DNA from: Pirellulaceae bacterium
GTDB lineage: Bacteria > Planctomycetota > Planctomycetia > Pirellulales > Pirellulaceae
Length of the DNA stretch: 64,000 nt
Direction of reading: 5' to 3'
Assembly (NCBI GenBank): GCA_029243025.1
Contig: JAQWSU010000045.1
Coordinates: 124,001-188,000 of the forward strand
This document shows, piece by piece, positions 34,369-44,007 of this stretch. A program made the translations under genes and the position numbers. The notes beneath the pieces are model-generated. The model saw only the letters and a list, made by a program, of their open reading frames with translations, searched no databases and had not been told where the DNA came from. How positions within the stretch are numbered: position 1 is the first letter of the stretch; every line of letters starts with the position of its first letter.

Positions 34369-35556
34369 ATGTCACGATACACAACGCTGCATAGCGCCTT
34401 CCTGTTGATCGGCTTCTACCTCTACCCAGCAACCTGTTTCACAACCCACGCTGCCGAAGTCACTCTCTGCCAAGGTCATCATCACTCGGAAGCAGAAGCA
34501 GTCGAACAGTTGCGACGAATGGCAGCTACCTACTCAACTGCCGATGAATGGCAGCAGCGTGCCGATCGCGTGCGAAGCCAGATCCTGTCTGGAGCGAAAC
34601 TTGATCCAGCGCCGGCTCGGACCCCTCTGAATCCGATTGTCCGCAACAAAAGAAGTTACGACGGCTATTCGGTTGAATCGGTCGCATTCGAAGCGTTACC
34701 GGGCTTCTTCGTTTACGGCAGCCTCTACCAACCTTTGCATGGCAAGCAGCCCTACGCCGGCATCCTCTGCCCCCATGGACATGCGCGCGGCCCTGCAGGT
34801 GGACGTTATCGAGCCGATCAGCAACATCGTTGCGCAACATTGGCTCGCCTGGGGGCCGTCGTATTTTCCTACGACATGATCGGGTTTGGCGACTCTTTGT
34901 ACCTTGGATGGGATCACGGCCATCCCCAGGCGTTGACCCTGCAAACATGGAGCAGCATTCGAGCGATCGACTTTCTTGAATCACTCCCGCAGGTGGATCG
35001 GCGACGCATTGGCGTGACGGGATGTTCCGGTGGGGGCACACAAACCTTTTTACTCACCGCCGTCGACGATCGAGTCACGGTGGCCGCGCCGGTGGTAATG
35101 GTTTCGGCCCACTTTTTTGGCGGTTGTAAATGCGAAAGTGGCATGCCGATCCATCAGACCGAGTCTCTCGAGACAAACAATGCTGAGATTGCGGCTTTAG
35201 CCGCTCCCCGCCCCTTGCTCCTCGTCTCGGTTGGGGGTGACTGGACAAAGAACACACCCCACGTCGAGCTACCCTACATCCGCAACATCTACCAACTCCG
35301 AGGAGCTTTGGGAAATGTCGAGAACGCACATTTCCCCAATCAAGAGCATGGCTACCAGCTTTTGAAGCGGCAAGCCATGTACCCTTTCATGGTAAAACAC
35401 CTCGGATTGAATGCGGACGGCGTGCGAGATGGAGAAGCAGACCTGTTTGATGAAAGCAAGACGGTCATCGAAACACCCGAACAGATGCGAGTCTTTGACG
35501 AGTCACATCCGCTGCCACCCCACGCTGTCAAACCGGGTACGATCATTCGTTTCTAA
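34369..35556 (+). CDS. Secreted alpha/beta hydrolase (acetyl-xylan-esterase/dienelactone-hydrolase-like)
   Basis: 395 aa from ATG 34369, with ggaagg upstream. Signal peptide MSRYTTLHSAFLLIGFYLYP, cleavage near THAAE. Alpha/beta hydrolase core: PYAGILCPHGHARGP, the nucleophile elbow GVTGCSGGGTQTFLLTA (Ser in GCSGGG), and a later Asp/His pair (VSVGGDWTKNTP, NQEHGYQLLKRQAM). It resembles planctomycete acetyl esterase/prolyl-oligopeptidase-type hydrolases. With the neighbouring oxidoreductase and the DUF1080-like protein it suggests polysaccharide deacetylation or degradation, as inference. It ends 16 bases before the convergent gene. Confidence 0.85.
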   Translation: MSRYTTLHSAFLLIGFYLYPATCFTTHAAEVTLCQGHHHSEAEAVEQLRRMAATYSTADEWQQRADRVRSQILSGAKLDPAPARTPLNPIVRNKRSYDGYSVESVAFEALPGFFVYGSLYQPLHGKQPYAGILCPHGHARGPAGGRYRADQQHRCATLARLGAVVFSYDMIGFGDSLYLGWDHGHPQALTLQTWSSIRAIDFLESLPQVDRRRIGVTGCSGGGTQTFLLTAVDDRVTVAAPVVMVSAHFFGGCKCESGMPIHQTESLETNNAEIAALAAPRPLLLVSVGGDWTKNTPHVELPYIRNIYQLRGALGNVENAHFPNQEHGYQLLKRQAMYPFMVKHLGLNADGVRDGEADLFDESKTVIETPEQMRVFDESHPLPPHAVKPGTIIRF

Positions 35557-35572
35557 GGCGATGATCGCACGA

Positions 35573-36361
35573 TTACTCTTCAAAATCGGTACCGGTCTCG
35601 TCGAGATCTAATTCCGCAATCCACGTATTGCGGAAACGTACATCGTGACCTTCACACTGTAGCTTGAGACCGCCGGGTAGATCAGTGATACCCCGACCCC
35701 CCTGGTTTCCGCCGTCAATGCCTGAATTGGGACCGCCCCATACTTGATTGATTTCCTGTTCGGTGTGCACCTTCTTACCATTGAAATAGACCGTGACCCT
35801 TGCCTTTTCAATCCGTTTGCCGTCTGCGTCAAAGCGGGCAGCCCGAAAAACAATGTCGTAAGCATTCCACTTGCCTGCACCGTTGTAAGCATCGTAAGGA
35901 GATTCGGTTTCATTGATCACGGCGGCCATACCATGCTTCGTCTTGTCACCATCAAGGATCTGGATTTCGTAACGGTTCTGTAAGTAGACACCGCTGTTAC
36001 CGCCCGGTTTCATGACCAAGAACTCAATGTGTAGACGAAAGTCACGGTACTTCTTTTTTGTGACGATGTCCGCCGTACCATACTTGCCACCTGCGGCCAC
36101 TGGATCATCTGACATGACAACCGTGCCACGATCGACCGGATCATCGACGATTTTCCATTTGATCGGCAGGGACGAGCTGAATCGCGGCCCTTTCCAATAA
36201 GTCCACTTCTCGTCCAACAATTCTCGACTGCCATCAATAATTAAGTCAGCACCCACATTCGGGGCTGCGCCAACGCCAATCCCGGCTTCACTTGTGGATT
36301 TCCCAGTCAGGACTGCTCCCAGGGCCAACAGAACTGCAAAGTAGCGAATTGAAAGATTCAT
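35573..36361 (-). CDS. Secreted DUF1080 (3-keto-disaccharide hydrolase-like, concanavalin-type) protein
   Basis: 262 aa from ATG 36361, where the signal peptide (MNLSIRYFAVLLALGAVLTG) starts; upstream codons to 36436 have no homology. Features of DUF1080: RDFRLHIEFLVMKPGGNSGVYLQNRYEIQILDG (shown by GNSGVYLQNRYEIQILD), WNAYDIVFRAARFDADG, ARVTVYFNGKKVHTEQEI, LQCEGHDVRFRNTWIAEL. Such proteins hydrolyse or bind glycosides via a jelly-roll fold in planctomycetes. It is convergent with the esterase. Confidence 0.9.
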   Translation of the reverse strand: MNLSIRYFAVLLALGAVLTGKSTSEAGIGVGAAPNVGADLIIDGSRELLDEKWTYWKGPRFSSSLPIKWKIVDDPVDRGTVVMSDDPVAAGGKYGTADIVTKKKYRDFRLHIEFLVMKPGGNSGVYLQNRYEIQILDGDKTKHGMAAVINETESPYDAYNGAGKWNAYDIVFRAARFDADGKRIEKARVTVYFNGKKVHTEQEINQVWGGPNSGIDGGNQGGRGITDLPGGLKLQCEGHDVRFRNTWIAELDLDETGTDFEE

Positions 36362-36483
36362 CTCGAAAACCTTGTGGAGAAAGATTGGGAAAGAAAGCCG
36401 CGCGGCCCGTGCATGATACAAATGCCAGCGCCACAACGATAGAGAATTTGTTGCTCAGCCCTCGAAAGTCGGCAACTACCAAA

Positions 36484-36519
36484 AAAATGCCCCGGCACCA
36501 CGGGGTGCTGGGGCATTTT
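36484..36519 (-). terminator. Bidirectional intrinsic terminator of the cold-shock gene
   Basis: A 13-pair stem (one G-T) between 36487-36499 and 36504-36516, loop acgg, with a run of seven A on the left (T on the minus strand) and four T on the right. It lies about 30 bases past the cold-shock gene stop and can also stop rightward transcripts. Confidence 0.9.
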
Positions 36520-36547
36520 GGATTACTAAGATTCGGAAGGTCGGTGA

Positions 36548-36745
36548 CTAGACGGCTCGTACGGAAACCGCACAAGGTCCTTTTCGTCCTTCGCCGATCT
36601 CGTACTCGACGGTTTGACCCTCTCGTAACTCTTCGATTCGCATTCCTTGAACTTCAGAATGATGGAAGAACAGATCGTCTCGATCTCCTTCGATGAATCC
36701 AAAACCTTTGTCCGACAACAACTTCTTAATCTTACCTTCGGGCAT
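36548..36745 (-). CDS. Cold-shock domain protein (CspA family)
   Basis: 65 aa from ATG 36745, with ggagg five bases upstream; a GTG at 36757 lies in the ribosome site and is unlikely. RNP1 is KGFGFIE and RNP2 is DLFFHHS, with GQTVEYEIGEGRKGPCAVSVRAV ending, typical of small RNA/ssDNA-binding cold-shock proteins acting as RNA chaperones. Followed by a strong terminator, so monocistronic. Confidence 0.95.
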   Translation of the reverse strand: MPEGKIKKLLSDKGFGFIEGDRDDLFFHHSEVQGMRIEELREGQTVEYEIGEGRKGPCAVSVRAV

Positions 36746-37161
36746 TTCTGCCTCCACGAAATTGGATACCTAAGACCGCCGGGCTAACTTCGGCGAAGCT
36801 AAACCGTAGATCTGAAATTGATGGAGCAGATAGCCACAATACGACCAGGCACTTTGTGTGAAAGGCACAGCAACGCAGAATGCGGCGTGACGGGAAGAAC
36901 ATTTGGAAGGCACTTGAAAACTGCAATCTCTTTCTCTCTCTCATCGCTGCTCGTCACGAAATCGCTCGTGACAGGGAAAGTATAGGCCACGATCCAATTG
37001 AAATCAATGGAGTCAAATAAGCAGAAACAAACTCGGGCTAGAGCCCGATTAATAGGCAGTCTAGGCAATGCAGGTCCATAATAAAGTAAAATTGCGACAT
37101 ACGTGAATACATTTAGCCCGCGCGGCGAATTCGCTAAACTTGGAACACCCAACTGGATTAA
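36746..37161. other. Intergenic region with the cold-shock leader
   Basis: About 415 bases upstream of the minus-strand cold-shock gene and the plus-strand methyltransferase. Long 5' leaders are usual for cold-shock genes. A stem (tcgggc / gcccga, loop taga, 37033-37048) is visible, but its role is unclear. No coding sequence recognised. Confidence 0.45.
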
Positions 37162-37833
37162 GTGGGTTACCCACCCCGAACCAACGGATCGCTACCAGTG
37201 CCACTATTAGAGCTTGAATTGTCGATTGAAGAGGTTGAACTAGCGCCGGATGTGCACGAGTTTGTGCTGGAGGCTTTACGGCGTGTGACCGAGTTTTCGC
37301 AACATAAGCCGGATCGCATGAGCGGCTTCATTCCATGTGGCTTTCAGACCGTCGCAAAAGCCGTACAAACAATTCGGGATCAGCAGTTAGCCCCGGGCCG
37401 TTTGTTTTGCGAGTGGGGCAGTGGCTTTGGAGCCATCGCATCGTTGGCAGCCATTTTGGGTTTCGATGCCAGCGGGATTGAGATTGACCCGATGTTGGTG
37501 GACGAGGCGCGACAACTGGCGCGGGACTTCAACCTTTCGCCTGAATTCATCCATGGGAGTTTCATACCGCAAGGTGGTGAGCACCACACGGAATACGCCA
37601 ACGACGACTTTTATTGGTTAGTGACCGAATCAGACAGTGCTTATGACGAGCTTGGCTTGGGCCCAGACGATTTCGATTTGATTTTTGCTTATCCCTGGCC
37701 TGGAGAAGAGCGAGTCGTGGAAGTCCTATTCGAAGAGTTCGCCGCACAAGGCGCTCTGTTGCTAACCTACAACCAATTTGACGCAGTCCGCTTACGGCGC
37801 AAGGTCTCAAATCGCTCACGTAACAATTATTGA
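37162..37833 (+). CDS. Class I SAM-dependent methyltransferase-like protein
   Basis: 223 aa from GTG 37162. The segment FCEWGSGFGAIASLAAILGF followed by ASGIEID is motif I and the acidic post-I site of class I methyltransferases. FDLIFAYPWPGEE fits motif II/IV with a YPWP in place of the common NPP(Y/F). An N-terminal helical extension precedes the Rossmann part. Substrate unknown; the short motif IV suggests a small-molecule or protein methyltransferase. The plus-strand glycosidase-like gene follows about 240 bases later. Confidence 0.75.
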   Translation: MGYPPRTNGSLPVPLLELELSIEEVELAPDVHEFVLEALRRVTEFSQHKPDRMSGFIPCGFQTVAKAVQTIRDQQLAPGRLFCEWGSGFGAIASLAAILGFDASGIEIDPMLVDEARQLARDFNLSPEFIHGSFIPQGGEHHTEYANDDFYWLVTESDSAYDELGLGPDDFDLIFAYPWPGEERVVEVLFEEFAAQGALLLTYNQFDAVRLRRKVSNRSRNNY

Positions 37834-38074
37834 CATCGAGTGAAAAACATCTCCTCGCTGGGCTCAAACGATCGGTATCGATGGGATTTTGCTCACCATT
37901 TTTTTCTCAATCGCAAGTCGGTGTGAAGTGCGACAAAACAATTTTGTTTTGTCGACCATGGCGTGCCACTCATCTAAAATGCGAATTGGACGGTGTGGTT
38001 GCGATTTCCCATATTGCGACAGCGAGACACGTGTTTCTCGTTACGGTCTGCTCGTATCACTTTTTGTAAGGCGC

Positions 38075-40342
38075 ATGAAGGTGTTAAGAAATCACGGTTT
38101 GATTGGCTGGTGGATCGTTGTCGTGTTCCTCGTTTTAAATGGTCTGGCATGGCCTGCAAATGCTGGCGACATTTCCAAGTTACCCGTACTCAATCGGGCT
38201 GGCATTTCACCTCCAACGTCTGACTATTTACTTGATGGTCGTTTTGCCCAAGCCGCCGTTTATCAGGATCCAACGGCGAAGACATTGATTTTGGACAATG
38301 GTTTGATTCAACGCAGTTGGCGACTTCAACCCAACGGGGCGTGCGTTGCTTTCGATAATCTCATGACTGGCCAATCGATGTTACGCTCGGTACGACCAGA
38401 AGCGCGGGTCACAATCGACGGCGTTCGCTTCGATGTGGGAGGGCTGATTGGCCAGCCCAACCATGCTTATCTGACCCCCGACTGGTTGGAGACAATGTCT
38501 CGTGATCAGGCAGCTCTCCAGTTCATTGATTTCGAAGTGAGTCAGCCGATCGAACGACTGAAGTGGGGGCGCACGCGTCATGCGCAAGCGGAGGCAAACT
38601 GGCCGCCGAAGGGGATTCACCTGCGACTGGACTTTGCTGTCGGAGATTCGCCGTCAAGGACGGCTACCAAAGCAACGGACTTCGTCGTTTCAGTGCATTA
38701 CGAAATGTACGATGGCATTCCAGTGATAACCAAATGGATATCGATTCAGAACAACACAAAACAAACGATCACATTGGATCGATTTACCGCCGAGGAATTG
38801 GCGATCGTCGAGTATGCCAATTGGGTCGAGACACGTGGAAACGTTGACCTACCGACACCCGATGTCATGCACGTCGAGACAGATTTCGCCTTCGGGGGAT
38901 TTAATTACGAGAATGCAAATCGCCACGTAGTTCATTGGCGTGCCGACCCGCTTTTTTCGACGCAAGTGAATTACACTCGTGAGACGCCTTGTCTACTCGT
39001 GGTGGAGCCAACTTATGGCCCAGCCCAGGAGATACAGGCGGGAAATCGCTTCGAAAGTTTCCATCTATTTGAGTTGATATATGACAGTTCAGATCGGGAA
39101 CGCCGAGGGCTCGCCTTACGACGCATGTATCGGACACTGGCCCCCTGGGTCACGGAAAACCCCATCACCCACCACCTCATCAATTCGAATCCCGATGTGG
39201 TTCGCCGAGCGATTGACCAAGCAGCCGAAGTCGGATTTGAAGCAGTGATCATGTCGTTTGGAAGTGGATTCAACATGGAAAGTACCGATCCGGACTACCT
39301 CAGCCAGTGGAAAGAGACAGCAGAATATGCTCAACAAAAGGGCGTTGAACTGGGAAGCTACTCCTTGTTTTCTTCACGGCGAATCGGTGGTGGCAACGAC
39401 ATTGTCAGCCCGGCCGGTCAAAAGCCAACTCACAATCATTGCCCAGCAGCCACATCGGAATGGGGTCGCGATTATTACGCCAAACTTCAAGCTTTTTATG
39501 AGTTCACGGGTTTCGATCAATTCGAGAATGACGGCCCCTATCCGGGCGATGTGGACGTAACCCCCAGACCCCCCTATCAAAAGGGAGAACAAGATTCCCG
39601 TTGGGCTCAATGGAAAATCGTCGTCGGGCTTTACCAGCAGTTACGCGCACAAGGCGTCTATATCAACGCACCCGACTACTACTATCTGTCTGGTTCCAAC
39701 AAATGTGGTATGGGCTACCGGGAAGTAAATTGGTCGCTGCCTCGTGAACACCAAGTGATTCACACTCGACAAAACATCTATGACGGAACATGGACGAAGA
39801 CCCCCAGCATGGGATGGATGTTTGTGCCACTGAGCCAATATCACGGCGGCGGTGCGGCTGCAACCACCGAGCCCCTCAGCGAACACCTTGATCACTACGA
39901 ACGATTGTTGCGATCGAATCTTGGCATGGGAGTCCAAGCTCATTACCGCGGACCTCGGCTTTATGATACGCCTGCTACGCGAGATCGGGTGAAACAGGTT
40001 GTCGACTGGTTTAAATCACATCGAGAAATCCTCGAGTCCGACCTCATTCACGGTCGGCGAGCTGACGGTCGTGATCTGGACTGGGTGCTGCACGTAAACC
40101 CGCAACTTTCTCAGGAAAAGGGAATGCTATGTGTCTACAACCCACTCCAAGCAGAGCTAGCGCGAAAACTTCGCGTTAATCTCTACTACACTGGACTCAG
40201 CGATGCGATCGAAGTGAGGCACGAAGGCCGAGCTCCCGAACGAAGAGAGCTGGAACGAGATTACAGCTTGGAACTTGAGGTAAAAGTTCCCGCCAGTGGA
40301 ATGACTTGGTACCAGTTTGGCCCCAGCACAAAAAACAACTGA
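38075..40342 (+). CDS. Secreted alpha-galactosidase-like (GH36/TIM-barrel type) protein
   Basis: 755 aa from ATG 38075; the frame is open to 37889 but only the later start gives a signal peptide (VLRNHGLIGWWIVVVFLVLN, cleavage near PANAG). N-terminal beta-sandwich of about 270 residues (ILDNGLIQRSWRLQPNGACV), then a barrel-like region: LINSNPDVVRRAIDQAAEVG, EAVIMSFGSGFN, KGVELGSYSLFSSRR, TGFDQFENDGPYPGD, YINAPDYYYLSG. The pattern of a nucleophile-like Asp after a beta strand (FDQFENDGPYPGD) fits retaining GH36-type folds, yet no exact catalytic assignment is safe. Likely periplasmic glycoside degradation. Confidence 0.7.
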   Translation: MKVLRNHGLIGWWIVVVFLVLNGLAWPANAGDISKLPVLNRAGISPPTSDYLLDGRFAQAAVYQDPTAKTLILDNGLIQRSWRLQPNGACVAFDNLMTGQSMLRSVRPEARVTIDGVRFDVGGLIGQPNHAYLTPDWLETMSRDQAALQFIDFEVSQPIERLKWGRTRHAQAEANWPPKGIHLRLDFAVGDSPSRTATKATDFVVSVHYEMYDGIPVITKWISIQNNTKQTITLDRFTAEELAIVEYANWVETRGNVDLPTPDVMHVETDFAFGGFNYENANRHVVHWRADPLFSTQVNYTRETPCLLVVEPTYGPAQEIQAGNRFESFHLFELIYDSSDRERRGLALRRMYRTLAPWVTENPITHHLINSNPDVVRRAIDQAAEVGFEAVIMSFGSGFNMESTDPDYLSQWKETAEYAQQKGVELGSYSLFSSRRIGGGNDIVSPAGQKPTHNHCPAATSEWGRDYYAKLQAFYEFTGFDQFENDGPYPGDVDVTPRPPYQKGEQDSRWAQWKIVVGLYQQLRAQGVYINAPDYYYLSGSNKCGMGYREVNWSLPREHQVIHTRQNIYDGTWTKTPSMGWMFVPLSQYHGGGAAATTEPLSEHLDHYERLLRSNLGMGVQAHYRGPRLYDTPATRDRVKQVVDWFKSHREILESDLIHGRRADGRDLDWVLHVNPQLSQEKGMLCVYNPLQAELARKLRVNLYYTGLSDAIEVRHEGRAPERRELERDYSLELEVKVPASGMTWYQFGPSTKNN

Positions 40343-40378
40343 TCGTTGGTTCCAACGAGATTAAGAAGTCATGGTCGA

Positions 40379-40825
40379 TCAAGGCTGCGTGATGACGTAC
40401 TTGAGGATCTTGACCACCTGCTCCGGTTCACGAGCCGTCGCACAGGCAGCCGCATCCACTTCTTTCAACGCATGATCAAGGGTCAGATCGTGCAATGTAA
40501 TTAACGGCTTACCCAACGCCGATGCATAACCGGCATCGAACGCCGCATTCCATTGTCGATACTTTTCACCAAACCGCACAACGACGACATCGGCATGTCG
40601 AATTAATGTTTGGGTTCGTATTGCGTTGATGCCGGCACCACGACGGTCTTTCCAAAATGGGTCCGATTCGGTTCCCAGAATCCCGACACCGCAGTCGTCA
40701 CTGGCTGAATGATCCGTCACAGCTGACATAAGTTCGATCGGCAGACCAGCCGCCTGGACGCCCTCCGCAATTCGATCTCGCCAGGACGTGTGAATTTCAC
40801 CTGATAAAAAAAGGTTCCATTGCAT
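40379..40825 (-). CDS. ytoQ: YtoQ family protein
   Basis: 148 aa from ATG 40825 (MQWNLFLSGEIHTSWRDRI), chosen because YtoQ proteins start at this block; ATG 40846 adds seven residues. Motifs GEIHTSWR, GVGILGTESDPFWKD, GAGINAIRTQTLI, HADVVVVRFGEKYRQWNAAFDAGYASALGKPLITLH are characteristic. The fold resembles nucleoside 2-deoxyribosyltransferases, with the Glu/Asp in FDAGYA positions, but function is not established. It is convergent with the glycosidase-like gene 36 bases away. Confidence 0.93.
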   Translation of the reverse strand: MQWNLFLSGEIHTSWRDRIAEGVQAAGLPIELMSAVTDHSASDDCGVGILGTESDPFWKDRRGAGINAIRTQTLIRHADVVVVRFGEKYRQWNAAFDAGYASALGKPLITLHDLTLDHALKEVDAAACATAREPEQVVKILKYVITQP

Positions 40826-40883
40826 AGAATCGCCAACTCCACTCATGTGCTACGAAAGGCCTGATGAGAAACCGCCAAAATCA

Positions 40884-42479
40884 TTAATCGTCGTTCTGAA
40901 AGCGTGCGATCACTGCACAACCGCAGGAATCACTCCAAACGTTCACACAAGTGCGAGCCATGTCCAGAATTCGATCTACCGCGATAATTAATCCTTGTGC
41001 TTCGGTTGGCAAACCAACAGCCTGCAAAATAATGACCATCATCACCAAGCCTGCGTGAGGTATACCGGCAGCTCCGATGCTCGCAAGTAAGGCAGTAAAA
41101 GCAACGATAACTTGTTGCGTCACGGAAAGGTCAACACCGGGTGTGAGGTTCGCGATAAACAATACGGCCACAACCTCATACAACGCTGTGCCGTCCATGT
41201 TGACCGTTGCACCGAGTGGTAAAACGAATGAGCTGACGCGATTACTGACACCTGCTCGACGCTCAACACTCGTCAGCGTCAACGGTAATGTCGCATTACT
41301 TGATGCCGAACTAAAAGCAGTCAGCAACGCCGGACTCATCGCCTTGGCAAATTGCCACGGGTTTTGCTTAGCCACAAATTTGAGGATCAGTGGTAAAGTT
41401 ACGATCGCATGGATCGCCAAGGCGCAGGCCACCGTCAGCATGTACATCCCCAATTGACTAAAGATGCTCAGTCCCTGTGTGGCTGCCGCGTAAAACATCA
41501 AGCAGAGCACTCCGAACGGTGCCAGCTTGATCACCGCCATCGTCATTTTCATCATGACTTCAAAGCCGGCCTGTGCGATTTCCCCAACGGTTTGGTAAGC
41601 TTTTCCGCCCACCAGCACGGCACAAATCGAGAAAGCCAGCGTAAAGGCAATGATGCCAAGGAATTGGCCGTCCGTCACCGCTTTGGCCGGGTTCGGAGGA
41701 ATCATATTTTCCAGTTGCTCAAACAGGACGGTGGGTAGCTTCTTACCTTGTTCGGGTGCCGCCACTTCATTGCTGGCCGCCATCGCATCCGGACTGTGGT
41801 CGACACCCGGCTGAATAATATTGACCAGTAACAGCCCCGTGAGGATGGCGAGCAGACTCGTGCAAACGTAGTACGCCAAGGTACGACTAAACATCTTGCC
41901 CAAGCGGTCAGCACTTCCCAGACCCAATACGCCAGTGCTCAGCGAAAAAATGATCAGCGGCACCGAAACCATCTTCAGCATCCGCAGGAAAAGATCGCCT
42001 GCCAATTTCAGCCGATCTCCACAAACTCGTGCCTGGGATCGTCCAAAGCGAAGAAACAACGCGTAAGCCGCCGGATCGGCCTTCTTGAGTTCTCCCAGGC
42101 TGGGGCGGATGATTTCAACCGTCTTGTCGACAGCCGGATTCGCAGCAGGCCACTGAGGCAGCCCCTCAAGTCGTTTACCGATGGGCTTTTGCAGATCCGC
42201 CTTGTCAAGGGCTCCCACAAAAATGCGTTGCTCGGTTCGCCTTCCGCTCTGGTCAAGTATGACTTGCATGAAGATTCGATCGGGACGATCGTGCGACCAG
42301 AAGGTTCCCTGAGACAGCTTGACGGCGGAAGAGTAGCCGTAAGGTTGTACCTCGCCGGCAGGAAACTTCACGGGTGTTGGCAGCACTCGATCACCGACTG
42401 AAAAGTTCATCGCCAAACCACCCACGGCTCCAACGATCATCGCAATAAGAATCTGCCAATGAAGTGCAATACGAGACAT
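40884..42479 (-). CDS. Dicarboxylate/amino acid:cation symporter (DAACS family) with extra periplasmic insert
   Basis: 531 aa. TM1 (MSRIALHWQILIAMIVGAVG) is followed by an unusual hydrophilic stretch of about 110 residues before the usual core begins near LKMVSVPLIIFSLSTGVLGL. Core motifs: LLTAFSSASSNATLPLTL (Ser-rich hairpin HP1 region), VLPLGATVNMDGTALYEVV (NMDGT sodium/substrate site), GAAGIPHAGLVMMVIIL (HP2). It imports dicarboxylates or acidic amino acids with Na+ or H+. The insert makes it longer than usual (about 410-450 aa). Confidence 0.93.
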   Translation of the reverse strand: MSRIALHWQILIAMIVGAVGGLAMNFSVGDRVLPTPVKFPAGEVQPYGYSSAVKLSQGTFWSHDRPDRIFMQVILDQSGRRTEQRIFVGALDKADLQKPIGKRLEGLPQWPAANPAVDKTVEIIRPSLGELKKADPAAYALFLRFGRSQARVCGDRLKLAGDLFLRMLKMVSVPLIIFSLSTGVLGLGSADRLGKMFSRTLAYYVCTSLLAILTGLLLVNIIQPGVDHSPDAMAASNEVAAPEQGKKLPTVLFEQLENMIPPNPAKAVTDGQFLGIIAFTLAFSICAVLVGGKAYQTVGEIAQAGFEVMMKMTMAVIKLAPFGVLCLMFYAAATQGLSIFSQLGMYMLTVACALAIHAIVTLPLILKFVAKQNPWQFAKAMSPALLTAFSSASSNATLPLTLTSVERRAGVSNRVSSFVLPLGATVNMDGTALYEVVAVLFIANLTPGVDLSVTQQVIVAFTALLASIGAAGIPHAGLVMMVIILQAVGLPTEAQGLIIAVDRILDMARTCVNVWSDSCGCAVIARFQNDD

Positions 42480-42930
42480 CTTTACTCCTGCCGAGAATGC
42501 TGTGACAAAATCGGTTTCCGCGACGATTCTAACAGCGCACCAGGACGATCGACGAGATCAGATCGGATGCTTTTCAGCCGATCTTGGCTAGATCTCATTG
42601 ACCGGATCGCCCCTTGCCGCATCCCTTCGGTCAGAAAAGCCAGTTCGATAAACAGCTACTCTGAAAACAAACTGAGTATCCCCATCATTGCCAATCCTGC
42701 CTCAAAAGCTGCTCAGCATGCTGATTGCAGGCCGGAAAACCCAGAGTTTTTTCGTCACTCAAAATCGCTATGAGCGGCATTTACCGGGAGCCACTCGGCA
42801 AGCGTCAGAGCGTCACAATCCAGCCAGAACAACCCCATGCGGGTGATTGCGTGAGAGCGGCTCGCAACGAACCATCAGGAGTCGCCCCCGAGTGCGGATT
42901 TCCCGAGTGCGGATTTCCCTGAACGACAAT
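42480..42930. other. Intergenic region with a short tandem duplication
   Basis: About 450 bases. A 15-bp unit (cgagtgcggatttcc) occurs twice in tandem at 42889-42918, just after the stop side of the DnaJ-like gene. Otherwise nothing was recognised; the symporter's promoter should lie at the left. Confidence 0.5.
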
Positions 42931-43635
42931 CTAATTCGAGGGAAATATAGCAGTCGGCTTGGCGGCTTCTCGTCGTCGCAGGGCTGTCTTGACCTGTTGT
43001 CGCTTCAACCAGCCAACTTTTGTTCCCGATAGTTCCAAACGGGTGAGCGTCGGCAGACGGGAAACAAGCGAAAGGATTTGATTCGTCACAGGAGTCTGGC
43101 TCAAATTCAAACTACTCATCCGCGAAAAAACGTGCAACCGTTCCACGGCACTGTCCGAGAGCTGGCTCCCCGCCAAATCCAGATGCTGCAAATTATCGAG
43201 CACCTGTTGATGGTTGAGCATGTGAGTGATCAGGTCGTCAGCAGCATCAGATCGGTGAAGCGTAATGGACTCAACTGTTTCCGTCAAAGACGCAAAGTCC
43301 CCCAGAGATTGTTCCAGCCAACCCAACGTGGTCGTTCGTACTTCGCCGCCAAATGACTCGATTTTTTCCACGACGGCGTCCTGGGCGATTGATTTCTCCA
43401 CCATCGCCGCGATCCAATTCCGACGATCTCCTTGATAATCGATGTACTCTTTTGCCGCATCATAAGCTTCACGCAAAGCATGAAAGTCTGCCACGCTCCC
43501 ACCTCGATCCGGATGGGCAAGGCGAGACTTGGCGAGGTAAGCCTGCTTAACATCATCGTGTGCGTAAGGCGGAAGCAATCCGAGTTGGATCATAAAGGCC
43601 GGGCGGGACTCCGTTTTCGTGGGCTGCGGTTTCAT
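42931..43635 (-). CDS. DnaJ-domain/leucine-rich-repeat protein (tandem paralogue 1)
   Basis: 234 aa from ATG 43635; the frame is open to 43707 without homology. An N-terminal J domain has LGLLPPYAHDDVKQAYLAKS and the HPD tripeptide (LAHPDRGG), then FHALREAYDAAKEYI. The middle (about 75-130) is a conserved helical segment, and the C-terminal about 100 residues form leucine-rich repeats: LQHLDLAGSQLSDSAVERL, MSSLNLSQTPVTNQIL, LTRLELSGTKVGW. J domains stimulate Hsp70 ATPase; coupling to LRR suggests recruitment of specific clients to DnaK. It lies 370 bases downstream of a homologous gene on the same strand. Confidence 0.85.
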   Translation of the reverse strand: MKPQPTKTESRPAFMIQLGLLPPYAHDDVKQAYLAKSRLAHPDRGGSVADFHALREAYDAAKEYIDYQGDRRNWIAAMVEKSIAQDAVVEKIESFGGEVRTTTLGWLEQSLGDFASLTETVESITLHRSDAADDLITHMLNHQQVLDNLQHLDLAGSQLSDSAVERLHVFSRMSSLNLSQTPVTNQILSLVSRLPTLTRLELSGTKVGWLKRQQVKTALRRREAAKPTAIFPSN

Positions 43636-44007
43636 GATGAACAATCTCCCGATCGGCAAATCGGCTAAGCCTGTATTTCTGCAACATGGTGAAGTGGCCA
43701 CAACCATTTAAGCAGCCAATACGATCAAAGCAACTCACAACCCCGACAGTGCGAGCCCCCTATTTGTGATTAGATTTTATGACAAGAGCAAGACCTAATT
43801 CGCTCAATCGCGTTGATTCAGTTTAATCAACATCCATTCTTTGTCTGTCGTTGATAGCAAAAATGTCTTCGCCGATATTTTTTTCGCCGGTATTTTTTTC
43901 GCCTCGGGAAGTACGTCGCCGCCCGCCCTGCTGCAAACTGGCTCATGAGCCACACAAAACGACAATCGGTTCATGTTTCAAACAACCCAGTGATGCGATT
44001 CGCGCTC
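43636..44007. other. Intergenic region between the DnaJ-like paralogues
   Basis: About 370 bases. A duplicated 15-base T-rich unit (cgccgatattttttt / cgccggtattttttt, 43870-43899) is the only visible feature; no clear hairpin accompanies it. Confidence 0.45.

Noticed and set aside
42889-42918. 15-bp tandem duplication as a CRISPR or mobile-element trace
   Set aside because: Only two adjacent copies, no spacers and no transposase nearby.
43870-43899. Duplicated T-rich unit as a terminator
   Set aside because: No hairpin precedes the T-runs.
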